A stretch of 64,000 bases of DNA. It comes from Rhodococcus sp. SBT000017 (GTDB lineage Bacteria; Actinomycetota; Actinomycetes; Mycobacteriales; Mycobacteriaceae). The stretch lies in the NCBI RefSeq assembly GCF_003688915.1, contig NZ_REFU01000001.1, positions 558,001 through 622,000 on the forward strand. Direction: 5' to 3'. Of this stretch, positions 11,429 through 18,764 are shown one piece after another; the stretch's first letter is position 1, and each line of letters begins with the position of its first letter. The notes below the pieces were generated by a model. That model was given only the letters and a program-made list of their open reading frames with translations, did not search any database and was not told the origin of the DNA. The position numbers and the translations under genes are program-made.

Positions 11429-12355
11429 GTGGTCGAAGCGGGGGGAACCGGCGTCAGCGAAAGCGCGTCGAGCAGTACAGCGGTGAAGACCGATCTCGAG
11501 ACGCTCCTCGATCTCCTCGCACTGGAGGAGATCGAGGAGGACGTGTTCGTCGGCGTTCACCCCGAGCAGGTGGGCAGCCGTACGTTCGGGGGGCAGCTCG
11601 TTGCTCAAGGCCTGATCGCGGCCGGCCGCACCGTCTCCGGTACCTCGCGGGACGTGCATGCGATCAATGCGCACTTCATCCGCGGCGGCGACGTCAAGAA
11701 GCCCATCGAGTACCGGGTATCTCGGCAACGTGACGGGCGCGCTTTCGCCAACCGTCAGGTCACCGCACTGCAGGACGGCAACGAGCTGTTCGTCATGCTC
11801 GCCGCCTTCCAGGATTTCGGTAAGGGGCTAGAGCACAGCGTGGAGGTGCCCGAGGTTCCGTACCCCGACGCACTGCCACCGCTCGGCGATCACTTCGTCG
11901 GGTACGAGGACCGCCTGCAGATGTTCGTCGACGCCCTCAAGCCGATCGACATGCGCTACGCGAACGATCCGGCGTGGATCATGCACGGCACCGGCGAGAA
12001 GCTCAACCACAATCGGGTCTGGATGAAAGCCGACGGCGATCTGCCCGACGCCTCGATCTTTCACGCCGCGACCATGGGCTACGCGTCGGACACCACGGTG
12101 CTCGACTCGATCATCACCACCCACGGTCTGTCCTGGGGACTCGATCGCATCGTTGCGGCGACGGTCAACCATTCCATCTGGTTCCACCGCCCGTTCCGAT
12201 TCGACGAGTGGGCTCTCTACGCCACCGAATCACCGGTCGCGGCCGGGTCCCGTGGCCTGGCCACCGGACGGTTCTTCTCGATGGACGGCCAGCTGCTGGC
12301 CACCGTCGTGCAGGAAGGTCTCATTCGGCACTTCCCGAAGCGGGAGCGGGCCTGA
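11429..12355 (+). CDS. tesB: Acyl-CoA thioesterase II
   Basis: 308 residues, double hot-dog fold enzyme hydrolysing acyl-CoA to free fatty acid and CoA. Family segments seen: FVGVHPEQVGSRTFGGQLVA near the start, HAINAHFIRGGD, the Asp-containing ALKPIDMRYA region, MGYASDTTVLDS, and SIWFHRPFRFDEWALY near the C-terminus. It directly follows the pyk stop with GAGG about 8 bases upstream of GTG 11,429. A slightly later start is possible because the first ~20 residues look poorly conserved. Its 3' end overlaps the convergent glycosylase gene by 35 bp. Confidence 0.93.
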   Translation: MVEAGGTGVSESASSSTAVKTDLETLLDLLALEEIEEDVFVGVHPEQVGSRTFGGQLVAQGLIAAGRTVSGTSRDVHAINAHFIRGGDVKKPIEYRVSRQRDGRAFANRQVTALQDGNELFVMLAAFQDFGKGLEHSVEVPEVPYPDALPPLGDHFVGYEDRLQMFVDALKPIDMRYANDPAWIMHGTGEKLNHNRVWMKADGDLPDASIFHAATMGYASDTTVLDSIITTHGLSWGLDRIVAATVNHSIWFHRPFRFDEWALYATESPVAAGSRGLATGRFFSMDGQLLATVVQEGLIRHFPKRERA

Positions 12356-12839
12356 GGGCAGTCGACCACGCCTGCGTCTTCGCGGCGAGATCGAGCGAGG
12401 CGAGCGCAGGGCTGGTCGACGGTAGTCGAGTGAACGTCACGTGGGGCGTCACCGTCTTCACGTGGCGACGGTAGCTCTCGGCGGCCTTGGCTCCGTTGAA
12501 GAACACCCTGTCGATGCCGGGGTTCTCGTCGAACATCTTCTCGAAATCGTTTGTCTCGATGGAGGATTCAACGATCGCCGAATCCAGGCTTCCCTCTCGC
12601 GTGCACAGCTTCAGCACATCCCACACCGCGACGCCATGGCTGCGCAGACGCTCGGTGCGTTCGGCGTAGAGAAGTTCCGGGCCCGCACCGAACAGCGTTC
12701 CCATGATCGGCCAGAACGCATTTCGCGGGTGCGCGTAGTACTGCTGCGCGGCCAGTGACGCCACACCGGGCATGGAGCCCAGGATCAAGGTGGTTGCGCC
12801 TCGGCCGAGAATCGGTGCGAAGCTGTGCACGACGTTCAT
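12321..12839 (-). CDS. DNA-deoxyinosine glycosylase-like uracil-DNA glycosylase superfamily protein
   Basis: 172 residues starting MNVVHSFAPILG. The segment LILGSMPGVASLAAQQYY followed by AHPRNAFWPIMG is typical of the family-6 UDG/hypoxanthine-DNA glycosylase group, which removes deaminated bases (hypoxanthine, uracil) from DNA; ...RVFFNGAKAAESYRRH and LPSTSPA complete the fold. The ATG at 12,839 starts at the conserved domain; the open frame continues upstream but antisense to the next gene. The C-terminus overlaps convergent tesB by 35 bp. The specific substrate (hypoxanthine versus uracil) is inferred from motif similarity. Confidence 0.8.
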   Translation of the reverse strand: MNVVHSFAPILGRGATTLILGSMPGVASLAAQQYYAHPRNAFWPIMGTLFGAGPELLYAERTERLRSHGVAVWDVLKLCTREGSLDSAIVESSIETNDFEKMFDENPGIDRVFFNGAKAAESYRRHVKTVTPHVTFTRLPSTSPALASLDLAAKTQAWSTALRPAPASGSAE

Positions 12840-12888
12840 GACAGCGATTACAGCAAATCCCCGCGGACGCACCGGACGGGGGACCACA

Positions 12889-13101
12889 ATGGAGGTCATG
12901 TTGGATCCACGCGTACTCGACAACAACGAACTCGAAGCCGAACTCGCCGCACTGCGTCGAGGTCGTGACGCCGCGATGGACGAAGGCGCGCGGGATGTCT
13001 CGACTGCCGACACCGACCACCTCATTGCGCGGTTCGAGGAAGAAATCCGCAAGCGGCACCAGGATTCGGTGTCCGATCAGCCCAGTGCCGATCTGCCCTG
13101 A
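12889..13101 (+). CDS. Small conserved actinobacterial protein of unknown function
   Basis: 70 residues, MEVMLDPRVLDNNELEAELA onwards; highly charged and predicted mostly helical, with basic KRHQ near the end. No domain recognised. ATG at 12,889 is preceded by GGGGGA seven bases upstream; ATG at 12,898 is an alternative. It is divergent from the glycosylase gene and overlaps the 3' end of the DUF1772 gene by 25 bp. Likely a real gene from the start signal and codon use; no function can be assigned. Confidence 0.6.
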   Translation: MEVMLDPRVLDNNELEAELAALRRGRDAAMDEGARDVSTADTDHLIARFEEEIRKRHQDSVSDQPSADLP

Positions 13102-13568
13102 CCGAGGATCAGAACGGCGCAGGCGGCAGTCGCGGCGACCGTCCTGACGTTGTTCCATCGCGTCCATTTCTCGCGGAAGTTCTGCCAGGCCTCGGCACCC
13201 GCTGCGCTGCCGGGATCCACACCGGCCAAGGCGTCGTTGAGGGGGACGTTCGCAACGGCCGTGATCGCGAAGCTTCCGAGAACGTAGAGAACGGCTCCGC
13301 TCACGACGAGCACGGGTGAACCCCCACCGGCCGATAGGGTGAGAATCGCTGCGAGAGTGCAGGATCCGGCCGTTCCGAAAAACAAGCCGAGAAACACCGG
13401 ATCGATAATCGCCTTATTGAAGCGCTGCATCGCGGCGATCGCGTCGGGCACCGGCAGTGTTGCCAGGCCGGGGAGCACGCTGATGGAGAAGGCGAGCAGC
13501 ACTCCTGCCACCAGCCCGCATCCGACGGCGGCAACGGCGGTGGTGACCGCGAGCATTCGGTCCAGCAC
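13077..13568 (-). CDS. DUF1772 family membrane protein
   Basis: 163 residues with four hydrophobic segments (starting VAAVGCGLVAGVLLAFSISV; also VFLGLFFGTAGSCTLAAIL and PVLVVSGAVLYVLGSFAITA). The sequence NVPLNDALAGVD and WTRWNNVRTVAA near the end is the characteristic DUF1772/anthrone-oxygenase-like signature. GTG at 13,568 has AAGGGA six bases upstream; ATG 13,556 is the alternative. It is divergent from the AraC-type regulator starting at 13,688 with a 119-bp shared promoter region, so the regulator probably controls it. Physiological role unknown. Confidence 0.85.
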   Translation of the reverse strand: MLDRMLAVTTAVAAVGCGLVAGVLLAFSISVLPGLATLPVPDAIAAMQRFNKAIIDPVFLGLFFGTAGSCTLAAILTLSAGGGSPVLVVSGAVLYVLGSFAITAVANVPLNDALAGVDPGSAAGAEAWQNFREKWTRWNNVRTVAATAACAVLILGQGRSALG

Positions 13569-13687
13569 GGTGGTTCCCTTCGGTCGGCTATGTCCTGTTC
13601 TCCACTGTGGCCTCGAGAAGCTGGATGGACAATGCCCGAAAGGCCGCATTCGATGTCCGATCGTCCAACTCGTGAGACGATCGGGGC

Positions 13688-14677
13688 ATGCGCGGCGCGG
13701 ATCCCTGGAAGTCGTCCGACCCCCTGGGTGAAGCGCTGCACTTTCTACGGATGACCGGATCGTTCTACGTGCGCTCCGAGTTGAGCGGATCCTGGGGTCT
13801 CGCACTGCCCGCCATGGAGGATGCGCTGTGGTTTCACACGGTCGTCGACGGTGGCTGCGTGTTGTCGGTTCCCGGCGAGCCGACGCGTGAGTTGGTGCCC
13901 GGCGATTTCGCGTTGGTACCGCACGGGCGAGGGCACGTGCTGACCGCAGGCGTCGACGCGTCTGTTCGTGCGACGAGCGTCCACGACCTCGCGCACGAGT
14001 ACGTCAGCGATCGCTACGCGGTGATCACTCACGATGCGGGCGGTGCCGGCAGGGTTGCGACTCTCGTCTGCGGGGCGGTGCGACTGGATCATCCGGCAGC
14101 GCAGAAGCTCGTTCGCCTGCTGCCCGCGCTGGTGGTGGTCGACGTCGATCCCGGCCCGAGGCAATCGAGGATGCAGAACATTCTGGCCATGGTCGCGGAC
14201 GAAGCGCGCGTGCTCGAGCCCGGGGGAGAAGCGGTGATCACCCGGCTGTCCGACATTCTGGTGATCCACGCGTTGCGGTCGTGGATCGCGAACACGCCGG
14301 GCGCGCAGTCGGGTTGGCTCGGAGCATTGCAGGACGATCGGATCGGAACGGCGTTGGCGCTGATCCATCGACACCCTCACGAGCGGTGGACCGTTGCGGA
14401 TTTGGCGTCGAGGGTGAACATGTCCCGTTCGGCGTTCTCGGCACGTTTCACCGAGCTGGTCGGCGACTCCGCGATGAGCTATCTGGCAACGTGGCGGATG
14501 CAGGTCGCATACGAGACGTTGCGATCCGAGGACGTGGTGTTGGCCGAATTGGCCCGGCGCAGTGGGTATCTGTCGGAGGCCGCGTTCGGTAAGGCCTTCA
14601 AGCGCGCGACGGGCGTCTCCCCGGGACGTGTGCGTCGCCGAGAAGCGGTGTCGATGGCCGGTCAGTCGAGCAGGTGA
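13688..14677 (+). CDS. AraC-family transcriptional regulator with cupin sensor domain
   Basis: 329 residues. The N-terminal ~180 residues form a cupin-type ligand domain of the AraC_binding_2/cupin_6 kind (SWGLALPAMEDALWFHTVVD then LVPGDFALVPHGRGH). The C-terminal ~100 residues carry two helix-turn-helix motifs: WTVADLASRVNMSRSAFSAR and VLAELARRSGYLSEAAFGKA followed by FKRATGVSPG. It is transcribed away from the DUF1772 membrane-protein gene, the typical arrangement for a regulator and its target. The 3' end overlaps the convergent ATPase gene by 16 bp. Confidence 0.93.
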   Translation: MRGADPWKSSDPLGEALHFLRMTGSFYVRSELSGSWGLALPAMEDALWFHTVVDGGCVLSVPGEPTRELVPGDFALVPHGRGHVLTAGVDASVRATSVHDLAHEYVSDRYAVITHDAGGAGRVATLVCGAVRLDHPAAQKLVRLLPALVVVDVDPGPRQSRMQNILAMVADEARVLEPGGEAVITRLSDILVIHALRSWIANTPGAQSGWLGALQDDRIGTALALIHRHPHERWTVADLASRVNMSRSAFSARFTELVGDSAMSYLATWRMQVAYETLRSEDVVLAELARRSGYLSEAAFGKAFKRATGVSPGRVRRREAVSMAGQSSR

Positions 14678-15393
14678 CGGAGATAGCTGTTCGGGTCGTC
14701 GAGGTAGCGACGCCAGTGCTGTACCAATTCGAGTTCGTCCCAGGTACTTCGGCGTAGACCGTGTTCGCCGACTTCGACGATGTCCGCACCGGGGGTCGAC
14801 GCCAGAATCGGTGAGTGCGTGGCGCAGACGATCTGTGCGCCCTCGTCGCCCAGCTCGGACATCAGTGCAACGAGCTGCAGGCTCGCGGTGAACGACAGGG
14901 CCGATTCCGGCTCGTCCAGAACGTAGAAGCCGGGTTCGGCCAACATCGCACCGAACATGGTAAGGAACCCTTCGCCGTGACTCATCTCGGCGGTGTTCTC
15001 GTCCCAGAAACCCGGCACGCCGCCGAGCTTTTCGGCCATGTCGAACGCGGTCTCGGCGCGCAGGAAGAAGCCGCGCTTGTTCAGTCGTGGGCCACGAAGC
15101 ATTCGAGCGCCCTGCGGAGTGGTTTCCAACTCCAGCACCTCACCGAGGGCACTGGTCACCTCGTCGAGTCGACGGGATTGCTGCGCCGCCCGCCCGCCGC
15201 GGGCATCGATTCCGAAACCCTCGGCGATCGCCTCGACGAGGGTCGATTTACCGGAACCGTTGTCGCCGACCAGAATTGTGACCGGTGCGAGGAACTCGAG
15301 TCCGTCGCGAGCGAGGTCGGCGACGGCAGGCACGGTGAAGGGCCAGTCCGATCCGACATCGTCGGCGTGGACGTAGGCACGTTCTACGAACAT
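14662..15393 (-). CDS. Small AAA ATPase of the RecF/SMC-like ABC class
   Basis: 243 residues. Walker [20 protein letters not shown] near residue 40, an ABC-like signature region (MSHGEGFLTMFG), Walker B FYVLDEPESALS, and a His switch CATHSPILAS. This is the stand-alone predicted ATP-binding protein family (AAA_21/AAA_23) related to RecF and OLD ATPases, with no nuclease domain attached. Some relatives act in defence or DNA repair, but as a single gene its role is unknown. It lies 3 bp after a 58-codon open frame, perhaps co-transcribed, and is chromosomal, outside the integrated element. Confidence 0.85.
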   Translation of the reverse strand: MFVERAYVHADDVGSDWPFTVPAVADLARDGLEFLAPVTILVGDNGSGKSTLVEAIAEGFGIDARGGRAAQQSRRLDEVTSALGEVLELETTPQGARMLRGPRLNKRGFFLRAETAFDMAEKLGGVPGFWDENTAEMSHGEGFLTMFGAMLAEPGFYVLDEPESALSFTASLQLVALMSELGDEGAQIVCATHSPILASTPGADIVEVGEHGLRRSTWDELELVQHWRRYLDDPNSYLRHLLD

Positions 15394-15396
15394 GAT

Positions 15397-15573
15397 TCAG
15401 GCAGTGACCAGGCGATCGACGTAACCGGTCTCGTGGGTGGAATCGGCGCTGCAGGTGTAGTAGACCCACTGCGCAGACTGGTCCGCCGAATCCCCGAACC
15501 GATGGTCGACCTTCGCTGCGCACAAACTGCCCGCACTGGTGTCATGGCAACGAAGACTGCTGGGTATGTACAT
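15397..15573 (-). CDS. Possible small protein upstream of the AAA ATPase
   Basis: 58 residues from ATG 15,573 (MYIPSSLRCHDTSAGSLCAA ... HETGYVDRLVTA), with three cysteines. The stop is 3 bp before the ATPase start, consistent with a two-gene operon. A GGAG lies too close (2 bases) to the ATG to be a good ribosome site, and upstream in-frame starts run towards the att site. No family recognised; retained because of its spacing and position between the ATPase and the element boundary. Confidence 0.4.
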   Translation of the reverse strand: MYIPSSLRCHDTSAGSLCAAKVDHRFGDSADQSAQWVYYTCSADSTHETGYVDRLVTA

Positions 15574-15635
15574 CACTCCACTGTAGGCGCGATCGACGGA
15601 GACGATTACCGACGTCGCGAACGGAGCTACATTCA

Positions 15636-15663
15636 CGTGGTGCCCTCGGTGAGACTCGAACTC
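15636..15663. repeat. attL core, 28-bp direct repeat (left copy)
   Basis: Identical over 28 bp to 29,354-29,381 (begins CGTGGTGCCCTCGG, ends CTCGAACTC). It is the 3' acceptor and T-arm end of the tRNA gene, left behind when the element integrated. Confidence 0.9.
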
Positions 15664-15767
15664 TAATCCGGCGTTTCGCTGACATTGGCCTTGGTCGACA
15701 ACACACGCGCTGACGTGCACTTTCGAGGCAACCCCGAGTGAGTCCGTGTGAGCACTCATGACATCAC

Positions 15768-15789
15768 GATGTGGTCAGAATGTGGTCAC
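15768..15789 (+). repeat. Putative integrase arm-type site, left
   Basis: Two direct copies of ATGTGGTCA separated by RA. This 22-bp block matches 29,265-29,286 at 21 of 22 positions in the same orientation. It lies 104 bp inside the left core, as an arm-binding site for a tyrosine integrase would. Confidence 0.55.
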
Positions 15790-15810
15790 CGAGGGGTGAA
15801 TCGAACGGTC

Positions 15811-15828
15811 GTTCTGATGCATCAGAAC
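15811..15828. terminator. 18-bp perfect palindrome at the 3' end of the HEPN-like gene
   Basis: GTTCTGATG / CATCAGAAC, 9-bp arms with no loop, overlapping the stop codon of the minus-strand gene. It may be a weak terminator or a protein-binding site near attL; there is no T-run. Confidence 0.3.
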
Positions 15829-16589
15829 TCGGGTCGCATCTCGGGCGGAAGCGACGCGTCGAACTCAGCTTTCGGGCGAATACGCAACTGCCGCATAGTG
15901 GGTGCTGTCCATCCCTCGTCGCGCAGTTGTGAACCCCACGCGTCGACCCACCACGGCAGGATGGCGAGGACGTCCTTGACTGAACGATCGTCCGGCCACG
16001 TCGAAAACTCGACGCCGAACTTACGCAGCGCGAACAGACCACGATTCACGTACTGCAGACCGGCCAGCACCGCTCGTGCCTCTTGCTCGGTAATGGTGAC
16101 GGTTCGTCGTTCGTGTCTCGCCCACCCACCGTCTGTCGACATCTCGTCGGGTTCTTTGTAGGCCACTCGCAGGATCGTCGCTGTCTGGTTGGGAGTTACG
16201 CCCTCCATCGACTTGAAATGGAGCATATGTCCGAGATCGTCTCGCATGGCCTTCGCGCGCTTGACCTCGTCGGTCCACATCGTGTCGTTGGGTAAGACCA
16301 GGTTGAGATTCTTTGCCATCCGGCGCATATCTCGTGCGACATTTTCACCATCCGGGTGTACGAACGGTGCGGTCGTCGGCGGTGTCTCGGCAGTCGCGTA
16401 CCGCAGGAATCGGATCTCTTCAATGGCCGTCTCCCACGCGCCCGAAACCTGCCAGAGCAGTCTTTCGAACACAGGTGACGGGACGAAAAGTAGTTGCTCT
16501 GCTCGTTGGTTGGCTTCGATCGTCCGCCTCACCTCGTTAGCAGTCTTCAGTAGGCGCTCGTCACTATCACCGTTATCGGGGGCAATCAT
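15822..16589 (-). CDS. Unknown protein with HEPN-type Rx4H motif
   Basis: 255 residues from ATG 16,589 (MIAPDNGDSDERLLKTANEV). Predicted largely helical. Residues 40-65 (VFERLLWQVSGAWETAIEEI) and the stretch at 107-125 containing RAKAMRDDLGHMLHF give R116-D-x3-H121, matching the Rx4-6H signature of HEPN RNases with a polar residue after the Arg. The C-terminal part is rich in Trp and unassigned. It is the leftmost gene of the element and lies 25 bp after the HEAGH gene, forming a two-gene unit separated from the packaging operon by a hairpin. A TTG at 16,601 is an alternative start. HEPN assignment is inference from one motif. Confidence 0.65.
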   Translation of the reverse strand: MIAPDNGDSDERLLKTANEVRRTIEANQRAEQLLFVPSPVFERLLWQVSGAWETAIEEIRFLRYATAETPPTTAPFVHPDGENVARDMRRMAKNLNLVLPNDTMWTDEVKRAKAMRDDLGHMLHFKSMEGVTPNQTATILRVAYKEPDEMSTDGGWARHERRTVTITEQEARAVLAGLQYVNRGLFALRKFGVEFSTWPDDRSVKDVLAILPWWVDAWGSQLRDEGWTAPTMRQLRIRPKAEFDASLPPEMRPEF

Positions 16590-16614
16590 CAGATGAGTCA
16601 AGCACGCCGACTGG

Positions 16615-17142
16615 TCAGTCGTAGGGCAGGTGCACGGTGAACGATCCCGGTGCATCGCCGCATCGGATAGCGGCTCGGACCATCCGATCGTGACGCTCGT
16701 CGCCGTCCATCCCGAGCGCGGCTCGGACGGTTCTGTCGTCCAGTCGCCCGTCCACGAACAGCGCGCCCGCCAGCTTCGTGATCGAGGACCAGCAGGTTTC
16801 GAGCTGGTTCTCGATCTCACGCGGCAGACCTCGGTCGCTCCGAACAACGTCGTCGCAGTCCGAGGCGTTCGACGCCAGCAACGCCAGGACATGCTGGAGT
16901 CGGGGGCTTTCGCCGTGTCGCCACCGTGATTCTGCCCATGGTCCGGCGTAGCTGACTTCACGTTCCCGACCCTTCGGAACATCGGTGTGCCAGCATTCGC
17001 CCGGCGTGTCGGGGTCGTCGTCATTGAGCTTGACTTCGGCGATCTGACCGCCAGCAAGGATCACCTGCACCGCGTGTCCAGCTTCGTGCACCGCGACCTC
17101 GATACGGCGGTGTTCGGCGGGCGATAGGTCGGAGAGCTTCAC
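16615..17142 (-). CDS. Small HEAGH-motif zinc-metallopeptidase-like protein
   Basis: 175 residues from GTG 17,142 (VKLSDLSPAEHRRIEVAVHE). Residues 19-23 are HEAGH, the zinc-binding/catalytic motif of gluzincin-type and FtsH-like peptidases, followed by a Gly/Ala-rich turn (AVQVILAGGQIAEVKL) that also resembles the M41/M50 group. An LASNASDCDD segment near residue 95 and a conserved-looking YAGPWAESRW at ~60 could supply the third ligand. No membrane segment, so it would be cytoplasmic. The open frame runs 110 codons further upstream but overlaps the hairpin and the zinc-ribbon gene, so GTG 17,142 is preferred. Substrate unknown; the partner gene is the HEPN-like protein. Confidence 0.65.
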   Translation of the reverse strand: MKLSDLSPAEHRRIEVAVHEAGHAVQVILAGGQIAEVKLNDDDPDTPGECWHTDVPKGREREVSYAGPWAESRWRHGESPRLQHVLALLASNASDCDDVVRSDRGLPREIENQLETCWSSITKLAGALFVDGRLDDRTVRAALGMDGDERHDRMVRAAIRCGDAPGSFTVHLPYD

Positions 17143-17180
17143 GTGTGTTGTCCGTTCTGAAAAGTGGGAGTGAGCGAGGG

Positions 17181-17221
17181 TGTCCGGCTCGGTCGGCCCG
17201 CAGCCAGCACCGAGCCGGACA
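17181..17221 (-). terminator. Hairpin separating the packaging operon from the left-end module
   Basis: Perfect 13-bp inverted repeat (TGTCCGGCTCGGT / ACCGAGCCGGACA, 15-nt loop) located 3 bp after the stop of the zinc-ribbon gene and 39 bp before the HEAGH gene. It would terminate the long minus-strand operon and make the last two genes a separate unit. Confidence 0.6.
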
Positions 17222-17224
17222 TCC

Positions 17225-17494
17225 TCAGTGAGCAGCGGGACCCGGCGTTCCGCTGCTCTCGCAGTCAAGCTTTCGGCGCTTCTTACGCATCGCGGCGCGT
17301 CGATGCTTCGCCGTCTTTCCCGAGTAGTGCTGACAGGACGGGCAGCGCCATGGGTGCACGACGTTCGGGTCGCTGGTCGTTGCCGTGCAGCAGGTGCACG
17401 CGACCTCAACACGGCACCCGGCGCAGCGCCACCGACCCGGAACGGCGTCAGGATTCGAGGTGGCGGCACCGCAGCTCGTGCAGTCGGCAGCCAT
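17225..17494 (-). CDS. Small zinc-ribbon protein
   Basis: 89 residues from ATG 17,494. Four CxxC-type pairs at residues 5-8, 24-27, 33-36 and 51-54 predict two zinc ribbons, followed by a strongly basic tail (KHRRAAMRKKRRK) that could bind nucleic acid. The ATG shares one base with the TGA of the upstream 58-codon gene. Such small zinc-ribbon proteins are common in actinophage operons; function unknown. Confidence 0.65.
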   Translation of the reverse strand: MAADCTSCGAATSNPDAVPGRWRCAGCRVEVACTCCTATTSDPNVVHPWRCPSCQHYSGKTAKHRRAAMRKKRRKLDCESSGTPGPAAH

Positions 17495-17670
17495 CACGCG
17501 CCCTCGGCCTCGATCAGGTTCGGGGACCAGCTCTGCCGTCCGCTTTGCGCCGCTCGGACGTAATCCGCACCGAGTTTGGTCGTCGGAGCTGGCGTCGGAT
17601 CGAGACCGAGCTGCGTCGGGCTCTGCCGAGCATGGTCGTAGGTTCCGAGACTGCCGGATGCGTTCTTCAC
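17494..17670 (-). CDS. 58-residue protein of unknown function
   Basis: A short frame starting GTG 17,670 (VKNASGSLGTYDHARQSPTQ) and ending NLIEAEGA. It begins inside the stop of the 218-residue gene (GTGA overlap) and ends inside the start of the zinc-ribbon gene (TGATG), filling the gap exactly. The Tyr/Trp content and position are compatible with a small phage protein, but no family is recognised. Overlap at both ends is the main reason to call it. Confidence 0.6.
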   Translation of the reverse strand: MKNASGSLGTYDHARQSPTQLGLDPTPAPTTKLGADYVRAAQSGRQSWSPNLIEAEGA

Positions 17671-18323
17671 GACGTGACTCCAAGTTCTTCCAGTTGGTCC
17701 TCGACAGAGGGGGCCGGGACAGGGCGGGTGGAGTGGAACAGCTCGCGGTCGGCAGCTCGGCGGTCTAGTCGGCGTTCGAGGCTCAGAGCGCGGCGGTCGA
17801 CTTCTCGGAGCGCGGCCTCGACCGACTCGGACACCGACACGTCCACTTTCTCGGGTGGCAACGCGCGGCCCAGCAGGTCGGACAGCGGCCCAGATACGGG
17901 CGCTGCCAGCTCGACGAGTGCCTCGGCCCAGGCACCAGACGCCAGGTCTGCCTCGGTGATCTCGGGCCGCTGTCCGGCTCGGTGGCTGCGCAGCAGATCC
18001 AACGCTCGGCGTCGGTCTTCCTCGCTGAGGTGCGCGGTGCGGCGCTGATCGTCACCGTTGCCGGTCAGATGGTCCAGTTCGCGAACGCATCCAAGCACCG
18101 CATCGGCCAGTTCGTCCACCATCTCGGCATACGCCCTCGGAACCGGGTCGTGTGCGATCCGAGCTGTCAGCGGCGCAACGATTGCCGAGATTTCGTCACT
18201 CAGGCTGAACTCCGCACGGAGGACGTTCGGCAGCCATCGCCGACGCCGCAGACGTTGCGCGTGCTGTTCGAGCTTCGGTCGCTCGGTGCTCAGTTCTAAT
18301 CTACGTCGGCGAAACGGCTTCAT
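17667..18323 (-). CDS. 218-residue helical protein of unknown function
   Basis: Starts MKPFRRRRLELSTERPKLEQ at ATG 18,323, with GAGGAG six bases upstream; earlier in-frame ATGs lack such a site. The N-terminus is very basic; the rest is Ala/Leu/Glu/Arg-rich with long predicted helices, including a coiled-coil-like stretch near residues 160-200 (VEAALREVDRRALSLERRLD). It follows the large terminase and a Cys-rich gene, the position where portal or scaffold genes lie in phages, but neither is recognisable here. Confidence 0.6.
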   Translation of the reverse strand: MKPFRRRRLELSTERPKLEQHAQRLRRRRWLPNVLRAEFSLSDEISAIVAPLTARIAHDPVPRAYAEMVDELADAVLGCVRELDHLTGNGDDQRRTAHLSEEDRRRALDLLRSHRAGQRPEITEADLASGAWAEALVELAAPVSGPLSDLLGRALPPEKVDVSVSESVEAALREVDRRALSLERRLDRRAADRELFHSTRPVPAPSVEDQLEELGVTS

Positions 18324-18398
18324 CGGATGCTCCTCGGCGCTCGGTGTTCGCTTCATGGTGAGCAAGCTACTCGGGCACCGTGCAAAGGATGTCCGTCG

Positions 18399-18764
18399 TT
18401 ACTCGACGGGATGGAACGGGCACTCGCCGCGCGCGTAGTTCACTTGTCCTGCAACGGTATCGGCGAAGTGCACGACGAGACCGCCGCACTGCCCACACTT
18501 CGTATACCGGTCCTGACGAATCACGTCGAGCAGGAACAACACCGCCTCGCGGTCCGATAAGTGGTCGAGTGCCTGTGCGGCCTCGGTGTCGTCGAACGGG
18601 TCGCCTGTGCACTTGGTGCACGAGCACCCGGCCGGGTCGGCGGTGCCGATGAGTCGGCGGGCCAGCAATGCGCGACCTTGCTGGGCGAGGGTTCCGTCGG
18701 GGTCGTCGTGCTCGCACCCATCGACCGGGCACGGCGGGTGTGGGCCGCGGGGAATGCAGGTCAT
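18399..18764 (-). CDS. Cysteine-rich putative zinc-binding protein
   Basis: 121 residues from ATG 18,764, with AGGAG seven bases upstream. Cysteine pairs occur as CPVDGC, CSCTKC, CGQCG and a C-terminal CPFH, with an intervening helical segment (ALDHLSDREAVLFLLDVIRQ). The ATG overlaps the terminase stop by 4 bp. It could be a small zinc-finger protein or an accessory packaging factor; no HNH motif is visible. Function unknown. Confidence 0.6.
   Translation of the reverse strand: MTCIPRGPHPPCPVDGCEHDDPDGTLAQQGRALLARRLIGTADPAGCSCTKCTGDPFDDTEAAQALDHLSDREAVLFLLDVIRQDRYTKCGQCGGLVVHFADTVAGQVNYARGECPFHPVE

Noticed and set aside
9461..11728. 755-codon open frame on the minus strand across gltD, pyk and tesB
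   Set aside because: Antisense shadow of three well-supported genes; composition is His/Arg/Asp-rich as expected from the reverse of GC-rich coding DNA.
14662..15393. AAA ATPase next to the element considered as part of a defence system or of the element
   Set aside because: It lies outside the attL repeat and has no nuclease or toxin partner; only a 58-codon frame adjoins it.
17667..18323. Possible prohead protease or scaffold gene after the terminase
   Set aside because: No Ser/His protease motif or scaffold signature is visible; left as unknown.
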